Origin: an uncultured Dialister sp.
Lineage (GTDB): Bacteria > Bacillota > Negativicutes > Veillonellales > Dialisteraceae
DNA length: 36,905 nt
Direction: 5' to 3'
NCBI GenBank assembly: GCA_900314595.1
Contig: OMVW01000015.1
Span: 1 to 36,905 of the forward strand
Shown: one piece after another, positions 23,681 to 31,683 of the stretch
How positions within the stretch are numbered: the first letter of the stretch is position 1
How the letters are laid out: each line of letters begins with the position of its first letter
The notes under the pieces: generated by a model
What the model saw: only the letters and a program-made list of their open reading frames with translations
Databases searched by the model: none
Told to the model about the DNA's origin: nothing
Translations under genes and position numbers: made by a program

Positions 23681-24061
23681 ATGTCTATGAAAGTCATTTC
23701 CACGAAAAAAGCGCCGGCCGCCATCGGCCCTTACTCCCAGGCTTACATTGCAGGCCCCTTCCTCTTTACTTCCGGCCAGGTAGGCTTCCTTCCGGAAACC
23801 GGCGAGAAGGCCGGTGAAACCATCGAGGAGCAGACAGAACAGGTGATGAAAAATATCGCTGCCCTCCTCAAAAAGGCAGGCACCGACTTTGACCATGTGG
23901 TGAAGACCACCTGCTTTCTGGCAGACATGGGCGACTTTGCCACCTTCAACGGCATTTATGAGAAATATTTCACTTCAAAACCGGCAAGAAGCTGCGTGGC
24001 AGTGAAAGACCTGCCGAAGGGCATGCTCTGCGAAGTAGAGCTGGTGGCCTATCTGAAATAA
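23681..24061 (+). CDS. ridA: RidA family imine/enamine deaminase
   Basis: 126 aa. Family motifs: IGPYSQAYIAGPFLFTSGQVGF at the N-terminus, QVMKNIAALLKKAG in the middle, and PARSCVAVKDLPKGMLCEVELVAY with the key Arg (ARSCVAV) that binds the carboxylate. RidA hydrolyses reactive 2-aminoacrylate and related enamines made by PLP enzymes, protecting PLP-dependent metabolism in the cytosol. The start has AAGGAGG seven bases upstream. Monocistronic, followed by a terminator. It shares the window with a PLP aminotransferase, but not an operon. Confidence 0.93.
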   Translation: MSMKVISTKKAPAAIGPYSQAYIAGPFLFTSGQVGFLPETGEKAGETIEEQTEQVMKNIAALLKKAGTDFDHVVKTTCFLADMGDFATFNGIYEKYFTSKPARSCVAVKDLPKGMLCEVELVAYLK

Positions 24062-24081
24062 AAAATAACCGGGCATCTGCG

Positions 24082-24111
24082 GCCGCGCTTCCTCATGGGG
24101 CGCGGCTTTTT
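24082..24111 (+). terminator. ridA terminator
   Basis: GCCGCGC/GCGCGGC stem, then TTTTT. Confidence 0.88.
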
Positions 24112-24324
24112 GCCGCAAAAGGAGCGCCCTTTGAGGCGAGTCTTGTGCAGCCGACAATTTTCCATCATTGACGGATTCTTTACAGAGATTCAGAGGAAAA
24201 GGGGCAGGCAGCCTTCAGGGGCCCTCTTTCCGGGGTAAATGTATACCCTGTTTCCATACAGAATCGTTAAAAAGCTTCCGGAATTTGAAGGTTCTCTTTC
24301 AATTTCGAAAAAATTCCTTACTTT
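24112..24324. other. Spacer before the first ABC operon
   Basis: No repeats, gene or RNA recognised. The operon promoter follows at 24325. Confidence 0.5.
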
Positions 24325-24353
24325 TTGTAAATATTGTATAAAAGTTATACACT
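24325..24353 (+). promoter_or_regulatory. Promoter of ABC operon 1 with embedded palindrome
   Basis: TTGTAA-N17-TACACT. The 17-bp palindrome TGTATAAAAGTTATACA (24335-24351) fills the spacer and runs into the -10, a typical repressor site. A second possible -10, TACAAT, is at 24372-24377. The leader is about 130 bases. Confidence 0.65.
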
Positions 24354-24487
24354 AATGCAATTTCGTTATGATACAATATGGATAGATATTCTATGTTCTT
24401 TCTGCCCGGAAGATGCCTGATTCGGGAGCAGGTTTCGCGGGGGAAGAAGTAGAACAGTGATTTTATTTCAGAAAGGAAGGGATTAAT

Positions 24488-25792
24488 TTGAAGAAATGGT
24501 TAAAGTGGCTTTGCTGCCTCATCGCAGGCCTCTTCATGGTGACCGCCTTTGCCGGCTGCGGCGGCGGTTCAGGCTCTGAGAAAGCGGCAGCCAAGGAAAA
24601 CGGTAAGACCGTCGTTACGTTCTGGCATGTATATACCAAGAACTTCGGCGCTCCTGTCATTAAACAGATGGTGGATGACTTCAACAAGTCCCAGGACAAG
24701 ATCCTGGTGAAGGAAGTCTACAACCCGGATATGTACCCGGGCCTGATGAAGAATCTGCAGGCTGACGTGGCATCCGGCAAGTCTCCGTCCATCGCCATGA
24801 TCGGTTACAACTATCTGGATTATTTCAATGAAAACTTCAAGTATGTTTCTCCTGTAGACCTGGAAAAGGCTTCTTCCAAGGATAAAGATTTCCTGGAAAA
24901 GAATTTCCTCCCCAACGTCCTCTCCCTGGCAAAGGTAAAGGATAAACAGGTAGGTCTCCCGTTCTCTATTTCCGCACCGATTATTTATTACAACCCTGAC
25001 CTCTTCAAAGCAGCAGGCCTTGACCCGGCCAAACCGCCGAAGACCTGGGCTGAAGTGAAGGCGGCTGCAAAGGCCATTCACGACAAGACCGGCGACTATG
25101 GTTTCTACATGCAGGAATACAAGGATAACTGGGCTACCCAGGGCCTTCTCACTTCCAACGGCGCATCCATCCTGAAAGACGGAAAGGCTGTCTTTGCTTC
25201 CAAAGAATCTGAAGAAGCTTACAAGCTCTATGCAGATATGGTGCTGAACGACAAATCCGCTCTCCACATTGCAGCCGATGAAGGTATCGCTTCCTTCTAC
25301 AGCGGAAAAGTGGGCATCCTCATGGGCACCTCCGCAAAGATCGGTACCGTTACTTCTTCCTCCAAGTTCAGCGTCATGGCTACTCCGTTCCCGGCCTTTG
25401 ACGGAAAGAAAGTACAGATTCCGGCAGGCGGCAACTTCCTGGCTGTCACCGCACAGTCCAAAGAAGAACAGCAGGCTGCCTGGGAATTCATCAAGTTCAT
25501 TATGCAGCCGAAATACCTGGCACAGTGGACCATCAATACCGGTTACCTGCCGCCTCGTCAGGACGTAGTCGAAGATCCGGCAATCAAAGAAGCCATCAAG
25601 AAGACTCCGGCCCTGAAGGTTGCCTTTGATGAACTGCCGACCCTCTCCCCGTGGGTATCCTTCCCGGGCGACGTAGGCGTCAAGGCTGAAAAGATGTTTG
25701 CCGACGTTCGTGATAAGATTCTGAGTGGTGAAGATCCGGCGGCTACGCTGAAGAAAGCGCAGGATGACCTGAACGCCCTGCTCAAGAAATAA
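24488..25792 (+). CDS. ABC importer substrate-binding lipoprotein (UgpB-like, family 1)
   Basis: 434 aa. Lipoprotein signal: KKWLKW, a hydrophobic stretch, then lipobox TAFAGC with Cys near residue 23, so it is anchored on the outside of the membrane. The body is a family 1 solute-binding protein (VTFWHVYTKNFGAPVIKQM, then SIAMIGYNYLDYF, NWATQG, PAGGNFLAVTAQS). The nearest recognisable types are UgpB and oligosaccharide binders, so the ligand is a sugar, sugar alcohol or glycerophosphodiester. The start codon is TTG at 24488, chosen because AAGGAAGGG sits six to eight bases before it; the next ATG would cut off half of the signal peptide. It is followed by a hairpin before the permease genes. 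Confidence 0.87.
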   Translation: MKKWLKWLCCLIAGLFMVTAFAGCGGGSGSEKAAAKENGKTVVTFWHVYTKNFGAPVIKQMVDDFNKSQDKILVKEVYNPDMYPGLMKNLQADVASGKSPSIAMIGYNYLDYFNENFKYVSPVDLEKASSKDKDFLEKNFLPNVLSLAKVKDKQVGLPFSISAPIIYYNPDLFKAAGLDPAKPPKTWAEVKAAAKAIHDKTGDYGFYMQEYKDNWATQGLLTSNGASILKDGKAVFASKESEEAYKLYADMVLNDKSALHIAADEGIASFYSGKVGILMGTSAKIGTVTSSSKFSVMATPFPAFDGKKVQIPAGGNFLAVTAQSKEEQQAAWEFIKFIMQPKYLAQWTINTGYLPPRQDVVEDPAIKEAIKKTPALKVAFDELPTLSPWVSFPGDVGVKAEKMFADVRDKILSGEDPAATLKKAQDDLNALLKK

Positions 25793-25809
25793 TCGCGATT
25801 TTACAGCAG

Positions 25810-25837
25810 AGGCCGCTTGATTCAAAGCGGCCTTTTG
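25810..25837 (+). terminator. Attenuating hairpin between binding protein and permease
   Basis: AGGCCGCTT/AAGCGGCCT stem, then TTTTGC. It probably stops part of the transcripts, leaving the binding protein more abundant than the membrane parts. Confidence 0.7.
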
Positions 25838-25857
25838 CTTATTTCAGGAGAAATCAT

Positions 25858-26766
25858 ATGAAAAATCAGTCAAAAATGCCTGCCTATGCGGCAAAGGAAA
25901 AAAGGCTCGCCATCCTTTACATCCTGCCGGCACTCCTGGTCTTCGTCCTCTTCATGTTCTACCCCCTGGTCTATACGCTTTACCTTTCTTTCTTCAAGTG
26001 GAACATGGTATCCCCGAATATGAGGTTCGTGGGCCTTCGGAATTACATCAATCTCCTCACGGATCCGGTGACTGTGAAGATTGCGGAAAATACGCTCCTT
26101 TACATCGTAATCCTGGTACTCTTCAATTTCTTTCTCCCCTACGTCCTTTCCTATGTCAATACATTCCTCATGAAAACGGGCAAGCACGTGTACAAAGCGC
26201 TGCTTTTCTCGTCCTCCCTCATCGCCCTCGTAGTCGGGGCCATCCTCTTCCAGTGGATTTTCAACCCGGTCTCCGGACCCATCGGAGCCATTTTCAACGA
26301 TATAGGCGTGCACCTGCCCGCCTGGTCGAAGACCCCGGGGCTCGTCATCCTGGTTATTTCCCTGGTGGCCGTGTACAAAGCTTTCGGCTACAATTTCCTC
26401 ATCCTTCTCTCAGGCATGAACAATGTGCCGGAAGAGCTCATTGAGGCGGCGAAGCTGGAAAAAGCGCCCTCCAGCAATATTTTCACAAAAATCGTCATGC
26501 CCCTTACCTCCTCCACCGCCGTGTACATCCTCATCATGACCATCGTGCAGGGCCTGCAGTACGTATTCACGCCGATCAAAGTCCTCACCCAGGGCGGACC
26601 GAACGATGCGTCCTCCAACATCATCTACCAGGGCTATGATTACGCTTTCACCTTCTATGAAACCGGTATGGCCGCAGCGCTGGCCATTGTGACCATGTTC
26701 ATCTTCTTCATCCTCCTCTACCTGGAATTCAGGTACGTAGAGAAAGGGGTGTACTATGAAAATTAA
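25858..26766 (+). CDS. ABC importer permease, UgpA/MsmF type
   Basis: 302 aa, about six membrane helices, starting with the cytosolic KEKRLAILYILPALLVFVLF. The EAA loop that touches the ATPase reads ELIEAAKLEKAPSSNIFTKI. Typical of the A-type subunit of carbohydrate importers. The start has CAGGAG upstream. It overlaps the next gene by 11 bases, which implies translational coupling. Confidence 0.88.
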   Translation: MKNQSKMPAYAAKEKRLAILYILPALLVFVLFMFYPLVYTLYLSFFKWNMVSPNMRFVGLRNYINLLTDPVTVKIAENTLLYIVILVLFNFFLPYVLSYVNTFLMKTGKHVYKALLFSSSLIALVVGAILFQWIFNPVSGPIGAIFNDIGVHLPAWSKTPGLVILVISLVAVYKAFGYNFLILLSGMNNVPEELIEAAKLEKAPSSNIFTKIVMPLTSSTAVYILIMTIVQGLQYVFTPIKVLTQGGPNDASSNIIYQGYDYAFTFYETGMAAALAIVTMFIFFILLYLEFRYVEKGVYYEN

Positions 26767-27577
26767 CCATTCGGAAATCAAATGGCATGTACTTTTCATC
26801 ATCCTGGTACTGCTCCTCATCTACCCCATCCTTTTCTCTCTTTCCACATCCTTCAAAACCATGAGCGAAGCCTTCTCTTCGCCCTCCCTCATCCCCTCGG
26901 CCCCCACGCTGGATGCCTATGAACGGGTCTTCACCACCATCCACTTCGCGCAGATCCTGTCGAATACCTTTATCATTGCAACCGTGGTGACCCTCTTCAA
27001 GCTGATCACCGGACTCTTCGCGGCTTACGCCTTCGTATTCTTCCGGTTCAAAGGAAAGACCATCCTTTATTTCCTCCTCATCAGCACTATTTTCATCCCC
27101 TTCACAGTGACCATGATTCCTAACTACATCACCCTTTCGAAAATCGGCCTTGTAGACAGCATCTTCGGCGTGGCCCTCCCGCAGCTGGCCGATGCCACAG
27201 GCATCTTCCTCCTCCGGCAGTACATGAAGGGCATCCCCCTCTCCCTCATGGAAGTGGCAGCCCTGGAAAAAACGAGCCACCTCACCCGTCTCCGTTCCAT
27301 CGTGGTCCCCCTCATCCGGCCGGCCATCCTTTCCATCGGCATCATTTTCTTCATCAACTCCTGGAATGAATACGTATGGCCTGCCATCATCATCAAGAGC
27401 GAAGTGAACTACACACTGTCCCTGGCACTGCAGATGTTCGTCTCCTCTGAAGGCGGTACGGACGTACCGGTCACCATGGCCGTAGCTACGCTCACCATGC
27501 TGCTGCCTCTCGGCCTTTACTCCATCTGCCAGAAATTCATCATCGGCACCTTTGCCCAGTCAGGTATTAAAGGATAG
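26756..27577 (+). CDS. ABC importer permease, UgpE/MsmG type
   Basis: 273 aa, about six membrane helices. The EAA loop reads SLMEVAALEKTSHLTRLRSI. C-terminal PLGLYSICQKFIIGTFAQSGIKG is the classical end of UgpE/MalG-like subunits. It starts inside the last codons of the A-type permease. Confidence 0.88.
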   Translation: MKINHSEIKWHVLFIILVLLLIYPILFSLSTSFKTMSEAFSSPSLIPSAPTLDAYERVFTTIHFAQILSNTFIIATVVTLFKLITGLFAAYAFVFFRFKGKTILYFLLISTIFIPFTVTMIPNYITLSKIGLVDSIFGVALPQLADATGIFLLRQYMKGIPLSLMEVAALEKTSHLTRLRSIVVPLIRPAILSIGIIFFINSWNEYVWPAIIIKSEVNYTLSLALQMFVSSEGGTDVPVTMAVATLTMLLPLGLYSICQKFIIGTFAQSGIKG

Positions 27578-27585
27578 GAAATATT

Positions 27586-28680
27586 ATGTACAGTATCGAA
27601 TTTAAAAATGTCTGCAAATCTTTCGGAAAGACAGACGTCATCAAGAACCTCTCCCTCTCCGTGGAAAAAGGAGAAAGACTCATCCTCCTCGGCGCCTCGG
27701 GCTGCGGCAAATCCACCATTCTCCGCATGATTTCTGGTTTGGAAACCATCACCTCCGGAGAACTCTACCTCAATGGAAAGCTCGCCAACAATATGGACCC
27801 CGGCGACAGGAATATCGGCATGGTCTTCCAGAACTATGCCCTCTTCCCTCACATGACCGTGGAAAAAAATATTTCCTACGGCCTTCGGGTCAACCATGTG
27901 GCAGAAAGTGAAATCAAAAAACGGGTGGGAGAAGCCGTGCGCATCCTCAACCTGGAAGGCCTCGAAAAACGTCTCCCCAGAGAACTCTCCGGCGGCCAGC
28001 GCCAGCGCGTGGCCCTGGCCAGAGCCATCGTCAAGCAGTCCGACTTCTTCCTTCTCGACGAACCCCTCTCCAACCTGGACGCCCAGCTTCGCGGCCATGC
28101 GAGAAAAGAGCTGGTGAAACTTCATGAAATGTACCACCAGACCATGATTTACGTCACCCACGACCAGATCGAAGCCATGACCGTGGGCCAGCGGATTGCA
28201 GTCATCAACAACGGAAATATCCAGATGCTCGATACGCCCCACCGCGTGTACCACCGCCCGTCGAACACCTTCGTGGCCAAATTCATCGGTTCCCCCTCCA
28301 TGAACCTCATGGATGCGAAACTTTCCGGCAAAGAACTTCACATGAACGACAGTACTATTTCCATGAATAATGAATGGATGGACATCCTCACCGCCTCCGG
28401 CGCCGGAGAATTCCAGCTGGGAGTCAGGGCCGAAGATATAACCATCGTGCCGGACGCTGAAGAAGGGACCATCCCGGTCAAAATCAACTACCACGAAGAC
28501 TATGGCAGCCGGGTGGCCTACTACTTTACCATCAACGGAGCAGAAGTCATCGCCATCATGCGGGAAGACGTACTGCACGGAGCCTCCACAGGCTACTGGA
28601 AAGTAGACCAGCGCCACTTCCACTTCTTCAATAAGGAAACAGGAAACAACACAGGCTATCCGGAAAGCGTGACCTTATGA
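27586..28680 (+). CDS. ABC importer ATPase, UgpC/MsmK type
   Basis: 364 aa. Walker A GASGCGKST (near residue 40), Q-loop VFQNYALFPHM, signature LSGGQRQRVALARA, Walker B FFLLDEPLSNLD, then switch His in VTHDQ. The C-terminal part (about 240-364) is the TOBE/regulatory domain seen in MalK/UgpC. GGATAGGA precedes the ATG. Its TGA overlaps the next ATG (ATGA). Confidence 0.92.
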   Translation: MYSIEFKNVCKSFGKTDVIKNLSLSVEKGERLILLGASGCGKSTILRMISGLETITSGELYLNGKLANNMDPGDRNIGMVFQNYALFPHMTVEKNISYGLRVNHVAESEIKKRVGEAVRILNLEGLEKRLPRELSGGQRQRVALARAIVKQSDFFLLDEPLSNLDAQLRGHARKELVKLHEMYHQTMIYVTHDQIEAMTVGQRIAVINNGNIQMLDTPHRVYHRPSNTFVAKFIGSPSMNLMDAKLSGKELHMNDSTISMNNEWMDILTASGAGEFQLGVRAEDITIVPDAEEGTIPVKINYHEDYGSRVAYYFTINGAEVIAIMREDVLHGASTGYWKVDQRHFHFFNKETGNNTGYPESVTL

Positions 28681-29477
28681 AATATTTCATCAGCGACCTG
28701 ATCGTGGGCATGGACAAATTCGCCGAATTCTCCGACTGGCTCCAGTCCGTGGGAGACCCGGACCTCGGCATCGAATACACCGCCTTCACCCACAGCAACA
28801 AGTACTGGCAGGAACTCACTGAAAAAGTACCCAAAACCACCTGTCCCATGACCTTCCACGGACCTTACGTAAAGATCGAAGCCACCTCGCCCCTCTACTC
28901 CCCGGACCACGCATGGCTCATGCAGAGCTATGAAAAAGTCTTCTCCCTGGCCTCAGCCAACAAGGTCCGCCACATCGTCTTCCATTATTCCCAGAAACAG
29001 TTCGACAAGGAAGACCTGGCAGAAGCGCAGCACAACGCATACGTGGTCATGAGAGACCTCACCGCCCTCTCCCACAGATACGAAGTGAACTGCGTGATTG
29101 AAAACCTCTGCCGGCAGAAAGAAAAAATCCACCTCTTCACCAACGAAGAATACTTTGACATATTCAAAAACATCCCCGATGCCGTCTCCTTAATCGACAT
29201 CGGACACGCCAATGTAAACGGCCTGGATATCGAAAAATTCCTCGCCACCTACGGCAAACGGGTCAAAGGATTCCACGTCCACAACAACGACGGAAAGACA
29301 GACCAGCACCTGGACTACCACAAAGGAACCGCCAATATCCGGGAAATCATGCACTGGATTGCGAAATATACGGAAGATCCAAGTATCGTCCTCGAATACG
29401 AACCCCACGAAAAACTCACCCACCAGGAGCTTCTGGACGAAATCAAAGAACTCAGAAGCTGGATTCAGGAAGCGTAA
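28677..29477 (+). CDS. Xylose isomerase-like TIM barrel protein
   Basis: 266 aa. Matches AP-endonuclease-2/sugar isomerase-like TIM barrels: FHGPYVKIEA, CVIENLC with the metal-binding Glu, SLIDIGHANVNG, KGFHVHNNDGKTDQH and VLEYEPHE, supplying the usual His, Glu and Asp metal ligands. It takes the place in the operon that ugpQ phosphodiesterase has in some Ugp systems. The ATGA overlap means coupling to the ATPase gene. Expected to isomerise, epimerise or cleave the imported molecule; which one is not readable. Followed by a perfect terminator. Confidence 0.82.
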   Translation: MKYFISDLIVGMDKFAEFSDWLQSVGDPDLGIEYTAFTHSNKYWQELTEKVPKTTCPMTFHGPYVKIEATSPLYSPDHAWLMQSYEKVFSLASANKVRHIVFHYSQKQFDKEDLAEAQHNAYVVMRDLTALSHRYEVNCVIENLCRQKEKIHLFTNEEYFDIFKNIPDAVSLIDIGHANVNGLDIEKFLATYGKRVKGFHVHNNDGKTDQHLDYHKGTANIREIMHWIAKYTEDPSIVLEYEPHEKLTHQELLDEIKELRSWIQEA

Positions 29478-29497
29478 GCATCTTTCCAGGGAAATAC

Positions 29498-29524
29498 AAC
29501 CGCCGCCCTTTCGGGCGGCGGTTT
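29498..29524 (+). terminator. Terminator of ABC operon 1
   Basis: AACCGCCGCCC-TTTC-GGGCGGCGGTTT, then TCTG. Confidence 0.92.
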
Positions 29525-30145
29525 CTGCGTCCCGGGCAAAAAGCCGGGGAAAGGGGAAAGGGGTGGTGGCCGCCTAAAAATTTGAAGGCGGCAAGTATAT
29601 ATGGGGCCTTTGGCCCGCAAGTGTGCTGAAAGCGGTCCTGCCCAGGCGGTGGCTCTACAATTTCGACTCGCCCCTGTATTCCCGGCCGTGCGCGTGGAGC
29701 TGAAAAAGTGCAGTGTTCTAATGTGAAAGCCACATTTGTCTCTTCCGCCAGGACAGACTGACGAAACATCCTCGTACCGGATGTCACTACCGGTAAGCAG
29801 AAAGGCTCTTCCCTGGGGAGCTCCCGGACGCCGGATAACTGCAGCTGGCAGAAAAAGAGACCTTTGGTCTTTCAAATCCGCCTGTGCAGATCCCCCCATA
29901 AAAAATTTGCGGCGCATCAGCGGCACTCCTTCCCGAGAGTTCCGATACCCCCGGGATTCCCGACATCCCCGATTAAAAAGTCACTCGCCTATATCGTTTC
30001 CTTCCGACTATAAATCCGTCATCAATACTCCCGCCGCACCAGTGCTGACACTTTCCCGCAATCCGAAATCCCCAGTCCGATAATCGAAAAGGCTCAAATC
30101 ACCGGATCTGAAAAACGACTCGAATAAAGACCAGCGGATAACTTC
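29525..30145 (-). repeat. Repeat mosaic before ATPase 2
   Basis: 29538-29700 is, on the minus strand, the same composite as 22463-22645: GGGCCAAAGGCCCCATATAT, GCCGCC/GGCGGC stem, CCTTT heptamers, GTAGAGCCACCGCC and GGCCGGGAATACAG. 29878-29975 on the plus strand: GCCTGTGCAGATCCCCCC, CATAAAAAATTTG, GCGGCGC-type hairpin, CTCCTTCCCGAG, nonamers of the CCCGATACC type. No gene. Confidence 0.8.
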
Positions 30146-30187
30146 ATTTCTACTCCGGAAAAAATCAGCATGATAACTTTTTTCGGA
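30146..30187. repeat. Upstream palindrome of ATPase cassette 2
   Basis: TCCGGAAAAAAT (30154-30165), loop CAGCATGATA, ACTTTTTTCGGA (30176-30187); the left arm has one base shifted, so pairing is imperfect. The outer flank ATTTCTACTCCG (30146-30157) is the exact inverted match of CGGAGTAGAAAT at 31562-31573 on the other side of the gene. Confidence 0.85.
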
Positions 30188-30205
30188 ATTAATCAATCTT
30201 CTCTC

Positions 30206-30234
30206 TTGTATCACCCTTCAAATCCATATATAAT
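30206..30234 (+). promoter_or_regulatory. Promoter of ATPase 2
   Basis: TTGTAT-N17-TATAAT. A half palindrome TTTTTTCGGAGTA at 30262-30274 covers the Shine-Dalgarno sequence. Confidence 0.75.
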
Positions 30235-30279
30235 AATTACGAAAAACATTAACTTGTTAGATTTTTTCGGAGTAAACTT

Positions 30280-31527
30280 ATGGAAATCGCAAGAAACCAT
30301 TACCTGCAGGAACTCCTCGACCGCCGTGAAAATGGATCCATCAAGGTCATTACGGGTCTTCGGCGTGCCGGTAAGTCTTATCTCCTGTTCCACATTTTTT
30401 ATCAGTATCTTTTATCGGAGGGAATTCCGGAAGACCATATCCTCCGCATCCCTCTCGATGATGACGATTATGAAGAACTCCGGGAACGGCACGTTCTCAG
30501 CGCTTTCATCAAGTCAAAAATTACCGATGGAAATATGTATTATCTGCTGCTGGATGAAGTACAATTCTGCGAAAATTTTGAAAGTGTACTCAATGGTCTG
30601 TCCCGCAAAGAAAATCTGGATATCTACGTTACCGGCAGCAATTCCAGATTTCTTTCTTCCGATATCCTTACCGAATTCCGCGGCCGGGGTGATGAAGTAC
30701 GCATCTATCCGCTGACTTTTGCTGAATTTACCGCTGCCTTTGAAGGGACGAAAGAGGAAGCCTGGCGCCAGTACCTGACCTACGGCGGCCTTCCCCAGAT
30801 TCTTTCAAGAAAAACCGCCGCCCAGAAAGCATCATTCCTCTCCAACCTTTTCAACAGCACTTATATTAAGGATGTAGTGGACAGAAACCGGCTTCGTGGA
30901 AACGAAATACTCAGCGGCCTGGTGAATATTCTGGCCTCTTCCGTAGGATCGCTCACGAACCCTTCCAAACTGGCAAATACCTTTTCCTCCAACGGCATGG
31001 AAGTGACCGACAAGACGATTTCTTCCTATCTTTCGCTCCTTGAAGATGCCTTTATCATTGATAAGGCAAACCGGTTCGACGTCAAAGGGAAACGATATAT
31101 CCATACGCCCTCAAAATACTATTTCACCGATGTGGGCCTCAGGAATGCAAGACTGAATTTCCGCCAGTATGAACCAAACCACCTGATGGAAAATATCATT
31201 TACAATGAACTCCTTTTCCGCGGATACAACGTGGATGTGGGAGTCGTTGAGAAATACAGCCGCAAAGACGGCCGGCAGACAGTGAAAACCCTGGAAATTG
31301 ACTTCGTCTGCAACCAGGGCAGCTGCCGCTATTATATCCAGTCCGCATTCTCCCTGCCGGATCAGGGTAAAATGATGCAGGAAACCTCCTCTCTTGACCA
31401 GCTCAGTGATTCCTTCAAAAAAATCATCGTCACCGGAGATAATATGGAACCCTGGCATAATGATAAAGGCTATCTTTTCATCAACATTCTTGACTTCCTT
31501 CTGGATGCAAACAGCCTCGAGAAATAA
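30280..31527 (+). CDS. AAA ATPase, AAA_14 plus DUF4143 type (copy 2)
   Basis: 415 aa, paralogue of the gene at 2377-3666. Walker A GLRRAGKSYL, Walker B YYLLLDEVQF, sensor TGSNSRFLSSDI, DUF4143 domain with YYFTDVGLRNARLNFRQ, and a nuclease-like C-terminus (MENIIYNELL, LEIDFVC, YYIQSA) with Gln in place of the catalytic Glu-x-Lys. The two proteins are clearly diverged, yet a 36-base stretch around the sensor codons is identical (2751-2786 and 30612-30647). GGAG precedes the ATG by seven bases and is itself part of a palindrome half-site. Enclosed by its own palindromes. Function of the family is not established. Confidence 0.88.
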   Translation: MEIARNHYLQELLDRRENGSIKVITGLRRAGKSYLLFHIFYQYLLSEGIPEDHILRIPLDDDDYEELRERHVLSAFIKSKITDGNMYYLLLDEVQFCENFESVLNGLSRKENLDIYVTGSNSRFLSSDILTEFRGRGDEVRIYPLTFAEFTAAFEGTKEEAWRQYLTYGGLPQILSRKTAAQKASFLSNLFNSTYIKDVVDRNRLRGNEILSGLVNILASSVGSLTNPSKLANTFSSNGMEVTDKTISSYLSLLEDAFIIDKANRFDVKGKRYIHTPSKYYFTDVGLRNARLNFRQYEPNHLMENIIYNELLFRGYNVDVGVVEKYSRKDGRQTVKTLEIDFVCNQGSCRYYIQSAFSLPDQGKMMQETSSLDQLSDSFKKIIVTGDNMEPWHNDKGYLFINILDFLLDANSLEK

Positions 31528-31530
31528 ATG

Positions 31531-31573
31531 CTCCGAAAAAAGTCAGCATGATAACTTTTTTCGGAGTAGAAAT
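31531..31573. repeat. Downstream palindrome of ATPase cassette 2
   Basis: CTCCGAAAAAAGT (31531-31543), loop CAGCATGATA, ACTTTTTTCGGAG (31554-31566): perfect 13-bp arms, starting four bases after the stop codon, with flank CGGAGTAGAAAT matching the inverted upstream flank. Confidence 0.9.
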
Positions 31574-31656
31574 AGATTGCCTGTGATGGGAAAATGCATG
31601 AACCGCCCTCTAAATACCGAAACTGGCTCAAACCACAAAGCTGATAAATACCAGAA

Positions 31657-31683
31657 ATCCCTCTCTTTCGAGAGGGATTTTTT
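31657..31683. terminator. Terminator between ATPase 2 and araD
   Basis: AATCCCTCTC-TTTC-GAGAGGGATT then T5; shared by convergent genes. Confidence 0.88.
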
